Made by a program: the position numbers and the translations under genes. A stretch of 64,000 nt of DNA from Auriscalpium vulgare (taxonomy: Eukaryota > Basidiomycota > Agaricomycetes > Russulales > Auriscalpiaceae): positions 1,364,001-1,428,000 of the forward strand of contig JAHBBC010000013.1 in the NCBI GenBank assembly GCA_019915015.1. The letters run 5' to 3'. Shown in pieces: positions 1-10,290 of this stretch; the first letter of the stretch is position 1; each line of letters opens with the position of its first letter. The notes beneath the pieces are model-generated. The model saw only the letters and a list, made by a program, of their open reading frames with translations. It was not told the origin of the DNA and did no database searches.

Positions 1-222
1 TATTTTATAGAAATTTACACAGTAGCCTAGCCTGTATCATCATTGTGCATATTACAGATTTGTTCAAATATTACCATAATATTACTCTCATGTGAGCCAG
101 ACATTGGACTAATATTGTCCGCAAGGGGCACAGGTTAAACAATGAGGGGAGGATTATATTCTCTAATATTTGAGTAAAAAGTCAAGCATGTAGGAGGCTA
201 ATAACTGAAAAAAGCGCAGGCA
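1..222. other. intergenic, no gene seen
   Basis: AT-rich stretch downstream of the minus-strand DUF6532-like gene. I see no open frame, repeat or RNA gene that I can support. It probably includes the 3' untranslated region of that gene. Confidence 0.5.
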
Positions 223-3006
223 TTACTGATCCTGAACACCCTTGCGACGAATTCCGACCTTTGTGAAATCCACCGATGATGCCTCAGGCCGTCCAATGGA
301 TGCTGGATCGGCAACATCCTCCTCCACTGGGATGGCCCTATAAAAGCACATCAGAGATACCCAGAATGAAAGAAGGTAGCACTCACATGGCCCTCTTGTA
401 GAGATCATGCGTAATCTCATGGTAGCCCTCTGGATTCACCCTCTTCAGCCGCTTCAACTCACTGAGCAGGGTGTTGTACATCGTTCCGAAGGTCGTAGTG
501 GAGAATGACACCTTGATAAATGTCCCAGTTTGATATTGCTTCAGCCATGCGCCAACCTAAGGGGCAGGCAGCGTTAGCATATGGTGGATCATGTCAAGCC
601 CGAGCATGCTTACTATAGTGGCCGCATAAGCGACCATCGCTGCAGGGAGCTCCAGTTCGCCGGCCTCATCGCCATCGTCGTAGCTTGATGTGAAGAGGTT
701 CTCTGGGAAAGCTTCATAGCGTTTCTTGCTGAAGAAAAGGATCCGGAGGACAGCGACGATCGACTCGTGACAGAATGGTTCGTTGACACTATATGCAGAC
801 AGCTGACGAGGCGGTCAGCAGATGCACCATGACAGTAATCGCACTTACCAATGGATCTCCAGAGAATGTGAATGTCACCATATTCTCTTTGAAGACCTTG
901 GCCACAGCATCTGCGATCTTTGCGGCCGTCTTCAACTTGTCGAGTTTGTAGAGTTGAGCGAAATCCACATCTTGGGCCTTTTTGTACGAGTCGCTTCGGA
1001 ATGTGCTGCATCTTCCTCGGGGCTATGAGAGTGGCATGGGGTCAGCAGGGAAACAAAGGAGACGATGGAACACAAACGATATGTCCCAAGGCCTTTGCAT
1101 AAGACTTGTCGGCTCGCAGGCGCTGCTCGATGTCGTCGTGCCCGCATTCGATGGCGGCGTTGATGAGCGCGTCACGGAGGACGTCGACCAGAAGGGGACC
1201 GGTAGGCATGGCGTGCATCCAGCACAGCGAGCGCGGGATCTGTCGCGTATTAGCCTCTGTGATGACCTCGCGCACCTGAGGAGTCTGGTCCTTCAGGGAC
1301 GAGACCATTTTGCCGGTGTATGTAAGGTTCGTGTGCGCAGGCCATTGGTTCGTGCCCGACGTCGCAACCTTCCGACACAGCAGTCAGTACAGTCAGGGAG
1401 GTCGGGGATGGTATACGCACGTCGTCGTCGCCGTCGTAGTCATCGCCCTCTCCCTCACCATCCTTGCTACCCTCGTTGCCTGCCGCCATCTCCTCGCCTG
1501 CCACCTGCACCTCTACCGGGCTGGCGCCATCCCACTGCTCCCCACCGGCATCATTGACGGCCGCGGCCTTCTTCAGCTTCGCATGCGGGCCTGGACCTGC
1601 CGACATCGCAGCGCGCCTGTGCTTAGCAGCAGCGCTCGCGCCAGCCTTCGCCGACGCACCAGAGCCGGCGGGGCCCGCGCTGGACTTTGAGGCATCGGTC
1701 TTGATGCTCGCGGTTGCTGGCGTGTCGTACGACGTGGTGGTCTCGATGGCCGTCGTCGATGCCTGCTGTCCTGGGGCCACCTTCTTCGTCTTCGAGGTAT
1801 TCTGGCCCTGCGTGCCGGCGCCCGAGTCGTACATGCTGGTGCCCAAGTTGATCGTCGGAGAGGGAGTGGGTGCGGCCGTCGGAGAGGGAGTGGGCGCAGA
1901 CGTCGGAGAGGGAGCGGGGCGCACAGCGGATTCGGCGGCGTGAGGCAAAGTTGCGCTGCTCGTTGACATGTTGGCGTTCTTCCCCACCCGTCTTGCCTTT
2001 GGCTTCCTCCCGTGAGGGGCCGCGAACTGTTGGACGTCGGGAGCACTGTTGACCTGGGGATCTGCTGCCGGTCGCGGCCTCGGTTTCTTCGGCAACGTTG
2101 GCTGCAGACGACCTTCACGCGACTTGCCCGAGTCCGTGTCGTCGCTGTCGACACGCACTCGCTTGGGGGCGGCCTTCCCTTTGCCCTTGCGATGTGCCGG
2201 GATGGGCTCGTCCTTGTGTGCAGTGGACGATGCGCGCACGTCCCCGTGCTCTCCCTCGTCGTCAGAGGGCCTGCTGAAGGTAGGGATCTGTTGAGCTCGT
2301 TAGCATTTGATGTACGGCGCACCCAATGTGCACGCACCGTCGTGTCGTAGCGGCGAGCTGCCGCTTGGCCTTTCTTTCTTCCCCCGCGTGCCTTTACCAC
2401 CTCTGGGGCCTCCTCACCATCATCGTCGCCACCCTGGTCCACCCCACCGCTTCTGGCTCCCTCGCCCTCGCCCTCGACATCGTCTTCGTCGTTGTCGTCG
2501 TCAATCTCGTCCTCGTCTTCGTCAGAGATGGACGCGCCGGATACCGTGCCCACATCCACGGCCTCGTCAGTGTAGCGCTCGTCCTCTGAGCCTTGCTCGT
2601 CGTCGACATGGAGCGCGCTGAAAATCTTGAGCACTGGAAGCCGCAGGTAAGACCGCTGTCAACAGAGACAAGCCAGAGCTCACCTTGCTCTTGCACCTCG
2701 ATGTTGGAAGAAGCGTTCGAAGGCGCTCCTTTTTTGGGCTTCTTCGCCACCGCGGGCGCCTCACCCGACGTCAATGCGCGCTTGCGACGGGCCGACTCCC
2801 TTCTCTTGTCTATCGCGGTGTGGTCTGTCAGCTGGTAAGCCCCTTCATTAGTGTCGAGGGTACTCACTAGCATTTGGTTCAGGTGCCACGTCAGCATCGA
2901 CGTGGCTGCGAATGTCGCTGGCAGCCGCAGCTTGACCCTTGCGGGACTTCCTCGAAGGCGCCGGGGCCTCAGGTGCGTCGTCTTTCTTGCTACGGGTACG
3001 TGCCAT
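223..3006 (-). CDS. DUF6532-like protein with long disordered N-terminal half, multi-exon
   Basis: I join several minus-strand exons. The start is the ATG at 3006, followed by a Lys/Ala-rich exon ending at 2868 (donor GTGAGT). Next come acidic and Pro/Ser/Thr-rich segments, including a repeated APTPSPT-type motif near 1860-1920. The folded part spans about 1310-223. It contains in order a helix resembling LRDALINAAIECGHDDI, a basic stretch SDSYKKAQDVDF, FFSKKRYEAFPENLF, ELPAAMVAYAATIVYAWL and SFSTTTFGTMYNTLLSELK, then a short tail read after an intron, ending at the TAA at 223. This order of motifs is what I recall of DUF6532 proteins, a large mushroom-specific family of unknown function. Exon borders in the middle are approximate. 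The gene is divergent from the Plavaka gene and appears intact. Confidence 0.62.
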
Positions 3007-3342
3007 GTTGATGCCTGTGCATCGTCAGCAACTGAATGGTCCGACAGCGCAAAAACGGCGTGCCTTGTGGCGCGCGAGGCGGAATCGTGGCCGTGGGCCG
3101 TCGAACGCTACTCGTGGCGACGCGGGAGGGCGCGCGAGAGGGTCGCGAGAGGGACACGAGGGGACACGGGGAGTGACACGGGAGGAGCTGAGATGGCTCT
3201 GGTGGCAGGGTCCTGGTGAGTTTTTCTGCGCGCGGTCAGTGTCTCCGGCCGAGCGCACCTAACTCCAAACCCCGCCCAGATAAGATAATATGTCTATACT
3301 GCTCGTACATCTCCCTCCAACACACAGTATCTTTTGCTTCTC
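3007..3342. promoter_or_regulatory. divergent promoter region
   Basis: Spacer between two divergently transcribed genes. A TATA-like AT-rich stretch lies near 3280-3290, about 55 bp before the Plavaka ATG. The left terminal inverted repeat of the Plavaka element should lie here, but I could not match one to a right end. Confidence 0.4.
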
Positions 3343-3820
3343 ATGGCAGCCCCAAGGGACTATCGTTGTCAAGGCTGCTCGCGTTCGTTCACACACATCG
3401 GCCTGCAGCGCCACCTCGATACTACGACCAACCAAAGCTGTCGGCAGCACCGAGATCGTAATCTGATCTATCCTGGTCCGCCCCCTCCTCAGCGCAATCC
3501 AACGCCCCGCGCAGGCCCCAGCGGTCGTGTTCGGTCGCCGTCGCCAGCACAAGGCAGTCCTGATGGCTCGCATGGTGGGTCAAATGCTGCTATGGACGTC
3601 GATGAAGACGTGGTCGATCAACCCGCGGTCACTCACCCTCTCCTCGATGAGCATGGCGAGGACGGCATGGACTGGCATCCCGGCGTTCAGGAGGCCGCCG
3701 CACGCGTCTCTGACATGGAGGGACCTGCAGACAGTGACGATGACGAGGAGGAGGAGGGCCCAGTCGATGAACGCGATGCGGTCGAGCTCAACGACGCTCG
3801 CGAGCCGCCCGAGGAGCCGC

Positions 3821-4477
3821 TGATACGCTATCACCCGGGACGGACCCTAGCGGGGCGTGCGGCGAGTGCCTCACAGGACAACAACCCCCAACACTGCCTC
3901 CTATACGTCGCGATCCAGTCCGGGTGACTAGTCTTGCTGAGGGGGGAAGGTGTTCGTGTCGCTGTTGCGCTTCGTGCCCTCCCCGCGGTCGTGCGGGGCC
4001 ACCTCCTACCGCCTAAACACCAAACTAAACACTCACCTGCCTGGGGATGCCCTCTACGGGATCCTCCTCCGAGTGCTTCGCACCCGTGTGCGAAGCGTCC
4101 GCCTATGGGCCGTCGCACCCCCTCTTGCCTGTCCGCCTGCCTACCTGTTCCCACATCGGTGGGGTCCTTCCTTCCTAAGTCTGGTAGCGCCTCAGGCTAC
4201 AGTTTCTGTGAGGTAAAGGGTGTGGGTGGCTTGCGCCGCCCACAGGTTGATTCGGTTGCTACGTCTCGCGCAGCTCCCTAAGTAGTGGCTCTACCTACGT
4301 CGCTAAGCCCTCCCGATCTAGCCCGTTCCGGTGATCCGTTCCGTCGCCAGTCCCGGTTGCTCCTGGGTCGCCGGACCACGTTCCCATCACCCCCGCTCCC
4401 GCGACCCTGCGCCTCGCATGCTGCTTCCCCGTCTCGCGACGTCTCGCTACACGCTTGCCCGCGGCCTGAACCTATCA
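3821..4477 (-). repeat. 3' LTR of outer Ty3/gypsy element
   Basis: A 657-bp copy matching 29999-30655 with one difference seen. It starts TGATA and ends TATCA, and it abuts the CCGC target duplication on its left. Minus-strand orientation is set by the polypurine tract immediately to its right. Open frames inside it are duplicated in both LTRs and are not genes. Confidence 0.95.
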
Positions 4478-4487
4478 TTTCTCCCCC
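4478..4487 (-). other. polypurine tract of outer element
   Basis: On the minus strand GGGGGAGAAA directly precedes the LTR start TGATAGG, the expected place for priming plus-strand DNA. The block around it (4478-4520) is repeated in diverged form after pol at about 23049-23090. Confidence 0.75.
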
Positions 4488-4536
4488 AACTGAAACTGCA
4501 ACTGTCCCCAGTTGCCAGGAACCGTGCGGAAGCGGC

Positions 4537-4562
4537 ATATAAGGGCTCGCGACCTTTCGCGA
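4537..4562 (+). promoter_or_regulatory. TATA box and paired TCGCGA motif before gene A
   Basis: CATATAAGG lies about 65 bp upstream of the ATG at 4605. Just downstream, TCGCGA occurs twice with a 4-bp spacer (4547-4552 and 4557-4562). The position fits a promoter independent of the LTR. Confidence 0.5.
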
Positions 4563-4604
4563 TAACGTCGCTTGTAGCACCCCTTTGCCGATTTCTGTCC
4601 CGCG

Positions 4605-5853
4605 ATGTCCCTCCCCGCAGCGTCTGCCACCGCCGACAACCTCGACCTCCTCCGCCTGTTGACGCAGGCCCCCTTCGCTGGTTTTGACCTTGGGGATGCC
4701 GAACGGGAGGTTGCGCTACGTCTAGAGTGGGCCGACAAAGTCAACCAGCTCGTGGTGCGTGCTGGTCCCCGACCGCGTCTTTTCCCGGCTTGGCTGATGA
4801 TGAACTCAATTCCAGACCCTTTCTTCAATCCGCGCGTCCCGCAGCCTGCGCGATCTTGCCTTCCACTTCACTTCGCCGATCCTCGAGTTCATGGTGAAGC
4901 TCGTTCCAGCGTCCGCCCCTCTCGCCCAGCGCTTCGAGGGCACCCTCATGCGTACCCTCCCCGACTCAGCGCGCGCCAGCCCGCGGTGGTCCCAGATGTT
5001 CTCCCCTTTCCCTGCCGACGCTACCGACGCGGAACTCCACGTCTTGATCACCATCGTGGAGGCTGGGCTCTGGACCGTGTACTACTTCGGAGACGGTTCT
5101 GTCGAATCCTACCTCCATGAAATCACGGAGTTGCATGGCGCCTTCCCCACCCTGCGTCCTCAGGGGATGCAGAGCTGGCTCCTACGTGATTTCGACGCCC
5201 GGGCCGTCCATGGGATGTTTGTTATTACCCGCGAAGACGCCGTGTGCCGCGCCCTGGCCTACCACGTCCGTGGTGCCTCCAGCTCCCCCCACTCTCGTGC
5301 CTACGCGGGCCGCCTCACCACGGGCGTGGTGTACTACCTATTGGGGGGCCTCGCGGAGGACTCGGTGGATATGTTACGGGACTTTACCACCATTTCCGAG
5401 GCCTTCGACACGTTTCGCGATATTTGGGCGGACTGGCCACTGGTGTTGGATCGCCTCGACATGCGCTGGGCCGCGATGGCAACCTGTATGGGCGGGATGC
5501 TGGACGCATGGGGATTAGGGTCCCGCCTCCTGGCCAACCTCCAGCCCGCAGACTTCCTGGTCCAGGATATCAGCGTGGCCTCGATTCGCGCCATCGAGCA
5601 GATCAGTTCTGCGCGCCTCTCGCACATCTCCTCCTCCCAAGCCATAGCTGAGATACCCCTAGGCTTCGATGCCATAGTCCATCCCTCGGACCAGCCGGGC
5701 CCTCTTCCCTTCCCCGCGCACCCCACGGTACCAGCGCCGACGGCCCCCTCCGCGTCTCCTACCTACGCCGGGGAGATACCGCCGCCCATCGCCAGCTCGG
5801 AAGAAGTCGAGGAGGGGGAGGTGATCGAGCTTCTGATGGAGCGCGAGGAATAG
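4605..5853 (+). CDS. antisense cargo gene A, unknown function
   Basis: Two exons, 4605-4754 and 4816-5853, with a 61-nt intron (GTGCGT...CAG), give about 395 residues. I do not recognise the family. The protein is mostly helical in appearance, with several Trp and Arg-rich segments, and ends in an acidic tail (EEVEEGEVIELLMEREE). It has no signal peptide or membrane segment that I can see. The next gene is a diverged paralog: both have a short first exon ending ...LV or LL before a GTGCGT donor, and after the splice the segments HFTSPILEFMVKLV...LAQRFEGT and HFTLPALASMTVVS...LAERFPET align. It has its own TATA box and runs opposite to the host retrotransposon, so its intron would survive reverse transcription of the element RNA. 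The reading frame is intact. Confidence 0.68.
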
Positions 5854-6192
5854 GTATATTCCCGGGCCAATGTCTGTAGAATGTTCCATAGCTATTGAAA
5901 TGGAACCAGGAGCCATGTGCGGCTTCCCCCTGTCCCTGTGCCACGTTTCGCGATGCCTTGCGATAAGCTCCTGGGCCCATGCCGGAGGCTCCGTCTGGGT
6001 CGCGATCTGTCGCGATAACCCACGTTGGCCGGAACTCCGGCGAGACCCTCGTGTTTTGGTCTTCGCGCTGTATCGCGACGCCGCGATGGTGTGCCTCTTT
6101 CCCTACTCGCGCCGCCTATATGAGGGGGCTGCGACGATGGCCTTTTCCAAAAAAACCCTCAACGCCCCAGTCCGTCCGACTACCTCCTCCAC
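5854..6192 (+). promoter_or_regulatory. spacer and promoter of gene B with TCGCGA repeats
   Basis: No gene here. It holds several TCGCGA or one-mismatch copies in pairs (5948-5963 and 6000-6015 with 4-bp spacers, plus a looser pair near 6073-6086). A TATA-like CTATATGAGG lies near 6116, about 75 bp before the gene B ATG. Confidence 0.5.
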
Positions 6193-7374
6193 ATGCAGGC
6201 CGTCCTACTCCGCGCGTTTTCGCGTTTCCGGCTGTACCAGCTGTTGATACATCCGGTTGAGGTGCCCTTGCCTGGTGCCGACGCTTCCTCATTTCCCGCG
6301 GCCGCCGTTGCCTGGCTTCAGGAGATCTCCGACCTATTGGTGCGTCGTCCCGCGGCCCTCGTTTCCCTCATCCCGGCCTCGTACTGACGTTGTCTTCGCT
6401 TCTTCCCCCCTTTTCAGCAGGACCATCGCGAGACGTCGCATTTTACCCTACCGGCCCTCGCGTCCATGACCGTCGTCTCGACGCTCTCCTACCTAGCGGA
6501 GCGCTTTCCCGAAACGTTCGAACAAACCGCCCCCATTCGCGCGAATATCGTAGGAAATATTCCGTTCGGAGGGGACAACGCCCCGGGGCAGCCACCCAGC
6601 GTCGCTCTGCTTCCTCACGTGGTCCATGTGGACTCCTTGGCCCACCTGGTGGAGCGCTCCGTTTGGTTGCTGTACCGTCACCAACTTCACGGCCGGGCAA
6701 CTTTCGAGGTCAACTTGGCAGCGCTGTTCGGCCCCGAGTTTGCCCCCCGTCCCGACGGCCTTGCCACCCGTGTTGCCGAGTTATTCCTTCGCGACCTCGA
6801 TCGTTTGAGTGACGACCTCGACCACGCCGACGGGCTGGTCGGGGCCCTCATGCTCCCCTTGAACCGCGCCGTGATCGGAATGACCCACCCCCGCGACATT
6901 GGCGTCCTCGACTTCCTTGCGGCCGCGAGTCCCTCGTTGCAGGCTGCCCATCGTGCGAACGTCCGTGAAGCCGCCGACTATCTCGTTCCCGGCCTCAAGT
7001 TGGTCGCGGAGCTTCGCGACTTCGTTTGGGCGGACCAATTGAACGCCAGCCACCTGCGCCACGCCGTCACTCGCCTCGAAGGCACCGCGGGAAAGCTGCT
7101 GTACGATGCCTGCGAAGTTGCCGCGGTCCTCGACCACCTCGCCGGTGCCGGTCCTATGCGCCGTATGCTTACCGCCCTTCCCTTCCCGCCGCTTACTCAC
7201 CGAGTCATCCGCCGCGGCTCTATCGCGTTCTCGTGGGGGGTCCCCAACCTTGTTGAGGTCGTGGGCCCGAGGCCTCCTGATGCCCTGAGTCGACGGGCTG
7301 GTCGTAGGAATGGGGGTAACCGCGCCCGGACTCCCGCGCCCAATGGTGCGTCTGGGTCCGGTGCGCCCGCGTAG
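6193..7374 (+). CDS. antisense cargo gene B, paralog of gene A
   Basis: Exon 1 runs 6193-6339. The intron starts GTGCGT and ends at a doubled acceptor (CAG at 6417 or 6420). Exon 2 ends at 7374, giving about 366 residues. The function is unknown. The start of exon 2 aligns with gene A (HFTLPAL...LAERFPETFEQT), while the rest is strongly diverged, so this is an old tandem duplication. The C-terminus is Arg/Gly/Ala/Pro-rich. It has no recognised catalytic motif. A Helentron-like element begins 44 bp after its stop codon, so its natural 3' flank has been displaced. Confidence 0.66.
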
Positions 7375-7417
7375 CGAGCGATTCCTGTAATTTGCCCAAG
7401 GCGCCCTTAGGGCCCAG

Positions 7418-7446
7418 TTACGATTCCCTTGAATCGTTTCTTATGT
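7418..7446 (-). repeat. terminal hairpin of copy 1
   Basis: A 7-bp stem (ACGATTC/GAATCGT) with a 4-nt loop, followed in the plus direction by TTCTTATGT. The same block occurs internally at 8188-8217 and, diverged, at 62633-62683. Confidence 0.7.
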
Positions 7447-7804
7447 AAGCACCAGTCGCGGTTTTTGGACCCCCATGCAACTTTCATCTTCCCCCCCATA
7501 TATAGCTATTTGTTCACACGGTCCAATTTCCCTAGCAAACACAATTCCCCCTCTTCGCACTTCAAAAGACTCCCGTTTCAGACAGTATTTCGCATTTTTT
7601 AAGCTAACTAGAATAGATATGCACATAATTTCAGTGGCTCTGAAGTCAGAAGAAAATGCTCCATAATTGCCATTTCCGGTAAATAATTCCCACGCTTGAT
7701 CCCATGACGTCAGTCTCGGATGCACAGCACAAGTGCACTCGGAAACTACGTCATTCCTCTCTACTCCGGCTACTGTACTACCCGGACTCGATTACCAATC
7801 TTTT

Positions 7805-7900
7805 CAAAACTGTTTATAACAGGAATTGAACTGCAAACCTCCAAGTTTTGAAGACTATACAGTGCAGATACCACTAGACTACAGAGCCATTGACAATATA
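7805..7900 (-). repeat. tRNA-like SINE segment in copy 1
   Basis: On the minus strand TAGTCTAGTGG (7871-7881) resembles an RNA polymerase III A box, and GCAGTTCAATTCCTG (7820-7834) resembles a B box, about 40 nt apart as in a tRNA. I cannot fold a clean anticodon arm, so this is a tRNA-derived repeat rather than a tRNA gene. A second B-box-like copy without an A box lies near 8043-8070. The matching segment in copy 2 is about 42596-42691. Confidence 0.45.
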
Positions 7901-8068
7901 TACATCAATACATATGTTATAGACTATTCCTCTAGGCTTTTCAAAGCATCTAAGTCTGTCACCTCCCCATTCGTGCATCCAGAAATCATGTCATGTCTGA
8001 GCTCTAGCCAAAGTACTATGCGGAGTGAAGTACATATAAGTGTTTCTATCAGAAATTGAACTGCAGAC

Positions 8069-8141
8069 CATGCCCCTGATCAATACCTGGCGGCCTGTGC
8101 AAGCATGCGAGTGAGGCCGGCCAGGTATTAATTGGGGCATG
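8069..8141. repeat. long imperfect hairpin
   Basis: Arms of about 22 bp (CATGCCCC...TACCTGGC against GCCAGGTA...GGGGCATG) are extended inward by GGCC and have a loop of about 20 nt. It sits directly after the second B-box-like sequence. The mirror in copy 2 is 42355-42427. Confidence 0.65.
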
Positions 8142-8187
8142 GTTGAGTCCATGTTTCACGGAGCAATGCACAATGTTGCTGAGCAAG

Positions 8188-8217
8188 TTACGATTCCTTT
8201 GAATCGTTGCTTATGTC
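8188..8217 (-). repeat. internal copy of terminal hairpin
   Basis: TTACGATTC-4 nt-GAATCGT followed by TGCTTATGTC repeats the outer terminus 770 bp inside the element. It marks what was probably the original 3' end. The counterpart in copy 2 is 42279-42308. Confidence 0.65.
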
Positions 8218-8455
8218 ATCTACATCCAGCATTTTTTTGACCCATGCAACGACAGTCTGTGTCGCCTTTTTTGGAAATTCAGTCCCACGCTTTGTTCACT
8301 CGTGCTTTCAGCTCCCTCACCGGCCTCACGGGATGATACACTGTACACTACACATGTATTGTTGCCTATGAAACTTACTCAGACCATACAACGCGCACAG
8401 TGATTATGTTGCCAGGATTGAACATCGAACAGTGCACAGTCGGTAGGAAGAGACG

Positions 8456-8508
8456 ATGACATCATTCCGGGTATTAAAGTGCATTTAAAAGCCGAAATGA
8501 CGTCATCG
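8456..8508. repeat. hairpin with TGACRTCA arms
   Basis: GATGACATCATTCCGG and CCGAAATGACGTCATC form inverted arms around an A/T-rich centre. A diverged version is kept in the 591-bp element near 62347-62400. Confidence 0.55.
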
Positions 8509-8906
8509 CTTTTGAGCTCAAGTGTTGGCAACAATTATTGTTTGGCATCTAGCAGTGCCGTCCACCAGTGCCAGCATCGACGGGTGCAGCTACACGCACC
8601 CTGCATGGCGTGATACCTGCCACTGCACCCCCCCGACCGAGCCCCAACCTGCTCACGGTGCATGCCACCCCTAGCGTGTCACCCACGTCGCCCGTCATCA
8701 CTATGTATTCACATCTTCTGACAATACTCACATAGTGCTAGCGCACCTTCAGCAACATCTGTACTCTGCTCACTCTGACACTCTTACACTGCAGACAACA
8801 TCCACACATTAAACAACACCCCAACTGGGCTGTTATCCATATGCCTCATAAGTGCATTTCCTTGTGTGTAGGTACATGTTGTTATTACCATAGCAACAGT
8901 GTGACT

Positions 8907-8960
8907 TATGACATCACTCCGGTAACTAACCGACAGTTTAGTGACCGGAGTGACGTCATA
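8907..8960. repeat. second TGACRTCA hairpin
   Basis: TATGACATCACTCCGG and CCGGAGTGACGTCATA form inverted arms, with AACTAA/TTTAGT extending the pairing. It directly precedes the perfect palindrome at 8957-9005. Confidence 0.55.
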
Positions 8961-9005
8961 TTTGTTGGGGAAATTGGGTTGGACCCAATTTCCCCAACAA
9001 ATATG
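8957..9005. repeat. perfect 23-bp palindrome
   Basis: Arms 8957-8979 and 8983-9005 are exact inverse complements separated by TGG; the core is GGGGAAATTGGGT. The mirror in copy 2 is 41491-41539. Confidence 0.85.
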
Positions 9006-9369
9006 GTCCACATGATCTACAAGAAGAGGGTGCGATGCACTCGAAGCACGATGAGAGAGGGAATAGGCTGATAACAGTGTACGCTAAGAGCCAGCTATAG
9101 TCTCGGAACCAGCCGTGGCGGAGCTGAAAAAAGACACGGAAAGACACTCCTTAACGTCTGGCGACTTTGAACCGGCGGCACATGGATCGGCCCAAGCGTG
9201 ACAGCGAGCCTGAGCGAGGGCCCATTAAAATCAAGAGATAACGGGGAGATAAGCGGCAAGCACCCGCCGCGTGAGCAGACTAAGCCCGACCTCTGTACCG
9301 CCTGCGGTTTTCACAGAGGTCGGGGCATCTACGGCTAAGGGCTGAGAAGCTGGGGATGGGTAGAGTAGG

Positions 9370-10290
9370 TCAAAAAACACGTACCCGCCAAAAGAAACCA
9401 TTCCAAAAGGTCGCGGTTTGCCCGTGAGCAACTGACTGGCCAGCGGTAGCACGGGCCGGTGCCGGAGGCCTGTTGCACTCGACGCAAAACCTGCGCAGAG
9501 CGTGCGGCGCAAGGAAGAAACACAGCGTACTAAATATACAGAGCATAATATACCCGTGATAGCGGGCACAGGGGCCGGAAAGACGATGCCCTTCGTCATG
9601 CCAAACTTCGTATACCCCAACAAGATGACGGTCGTCGTCGGTGATCGTCTCGCCACTCAAGGCGCTGGAGGACGACCAAGCCGCACGGTTTGCGAAAATG
9701 GGGCTGCGAACAGGTGTTGTACAGGGAGTGACATGGAACGCTAGCTCCTGATTGATGACATTGCCCAGATGCTCGACTGCAAAATTTTGCATGGGGACAG
9801 AAGCGGCACCCGCCCGTGCGTCGTGGCTTCCAGAGGTGCGCGGAGGACGGCACCAGCGTGCGATGATGCTTGGGAGTTCTTGACTGACCATCAGGCCCGT
9901 TCTTTCATATCGGGTTTTGCTGTCTTCTACGCAGCCCGCGTCACCCCAGCTCACTACGTCGAGGAGGAAGGGCAGGTTCATGCCCTTGCGGTCCATATAA
10001 CAGAGGATATCTCGGGCGACCTCGGTGATATTCCCCTTGAAGTTATCTCTCAGCTGCTTCGTGCGCTTCAACTGTATAGGGTCAACAGGATGGATTGGCG
10101 GGGGTGGAGGTGCGGGAGGTGGAGGCGGAGGGAGGGGAGTCTCGGACTGCTCGTCGTCGGAAAATTGGTCGCTGTCGTAATGTTCTCCATACAGATGCTC
10201 AAATAAATCTTCATCCTCCTCAGTGAATATGTCGGGAGCTTCATCCATGGTGTTGATTACAGTAAACAAACAGCAGACGCATGCGTGCAT
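9370..10290 (-). CDS. element-borne ORF resembling N-terminus of a mushroom TE-linked protein
   Basis: 306 codons; the ATG at 10248 (context CACCATGG) is a better start than 10290, giving about 292 residues. An acidic segment is followed by a run of prolines and then a helical region containing LPFLLDVVSWG, RYERTGLMVSQELPSIIARW and RPPR. I recall this pattern at the N-terminus of large agaricomycete proteins tied to mobile elements, possibly those carrying DUF6589; that link is from memory. After about residue 190 the frame reads antisense through a helicase fragment, so the C-terminal third is not native. The same ORF is in copy 2 with a Gln/His difference. Confidence 0.45.
   Translation of the reverse strand: MHACVCCLFTVINTMDEAPDIFTEEDEDLFEHLYGEHYDSDQFSDDEQSETPLPPPPPPAPPPPPIHPVDPIQLKRTKQLRDNFKGNITEVARDILCYMDRKGMNLPFLLDVVSWGDAGCVEDSKTRYERTGLMVSQELPSIIARWCRPPRTSGSHDARAGAASVPMQNFAVEHLGNVINQELAFHVTPCTTPVRSPIFANRAAWSSSSALSGETITDDDRHLVGVYEVWHDEGHRLSGPCARYHGYIMLCIFSTLCFFLAPHALRRFCVECNRPPAPARATAGQSVAHGQTATFWNGFFWRVRVF
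9530..9745 (+). pseudogene. RecQ/DEAD-like helicase fragment
   Basis: The plus strand reads VIAGTGAGKT, a Walker A (motif I) with the helicase-like continuation MPFVMP. After a frameshift near 9640 it reads IVSPLKALEDDQAARFAKMG, as expected for motif Ia and its surroundings in RecQ-type helicases. Only this part, about 65 residues, is present. It lies antisense to the C-terminal part of the element ORF and was probably captured. The mirror copy is at about 40751-40966. Confidence 0.65.

Noticed and set aside
1464..2621. Plus-strand frames opposite the DUF6532-like gene
   Set aside because: They are shadows of Pro/Ala/Ser-rich and acidic codons on the minus strand, with no conserved motif.
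3831..4687. Open frames of 60-118 codons inside the left LTR and again at 30009-30801
   Set aside because: They occur identically in both LTRs on both strands, have no motif, and are explained by GC-rich LTR sequence.
7805..7900. True tRNA gene in the Helentron-like element
   Set aside because: A and B boxes are present, but I cannot form a proper anticodon arm or acceptor pairing; a tRNA-derived repeat explains it better.
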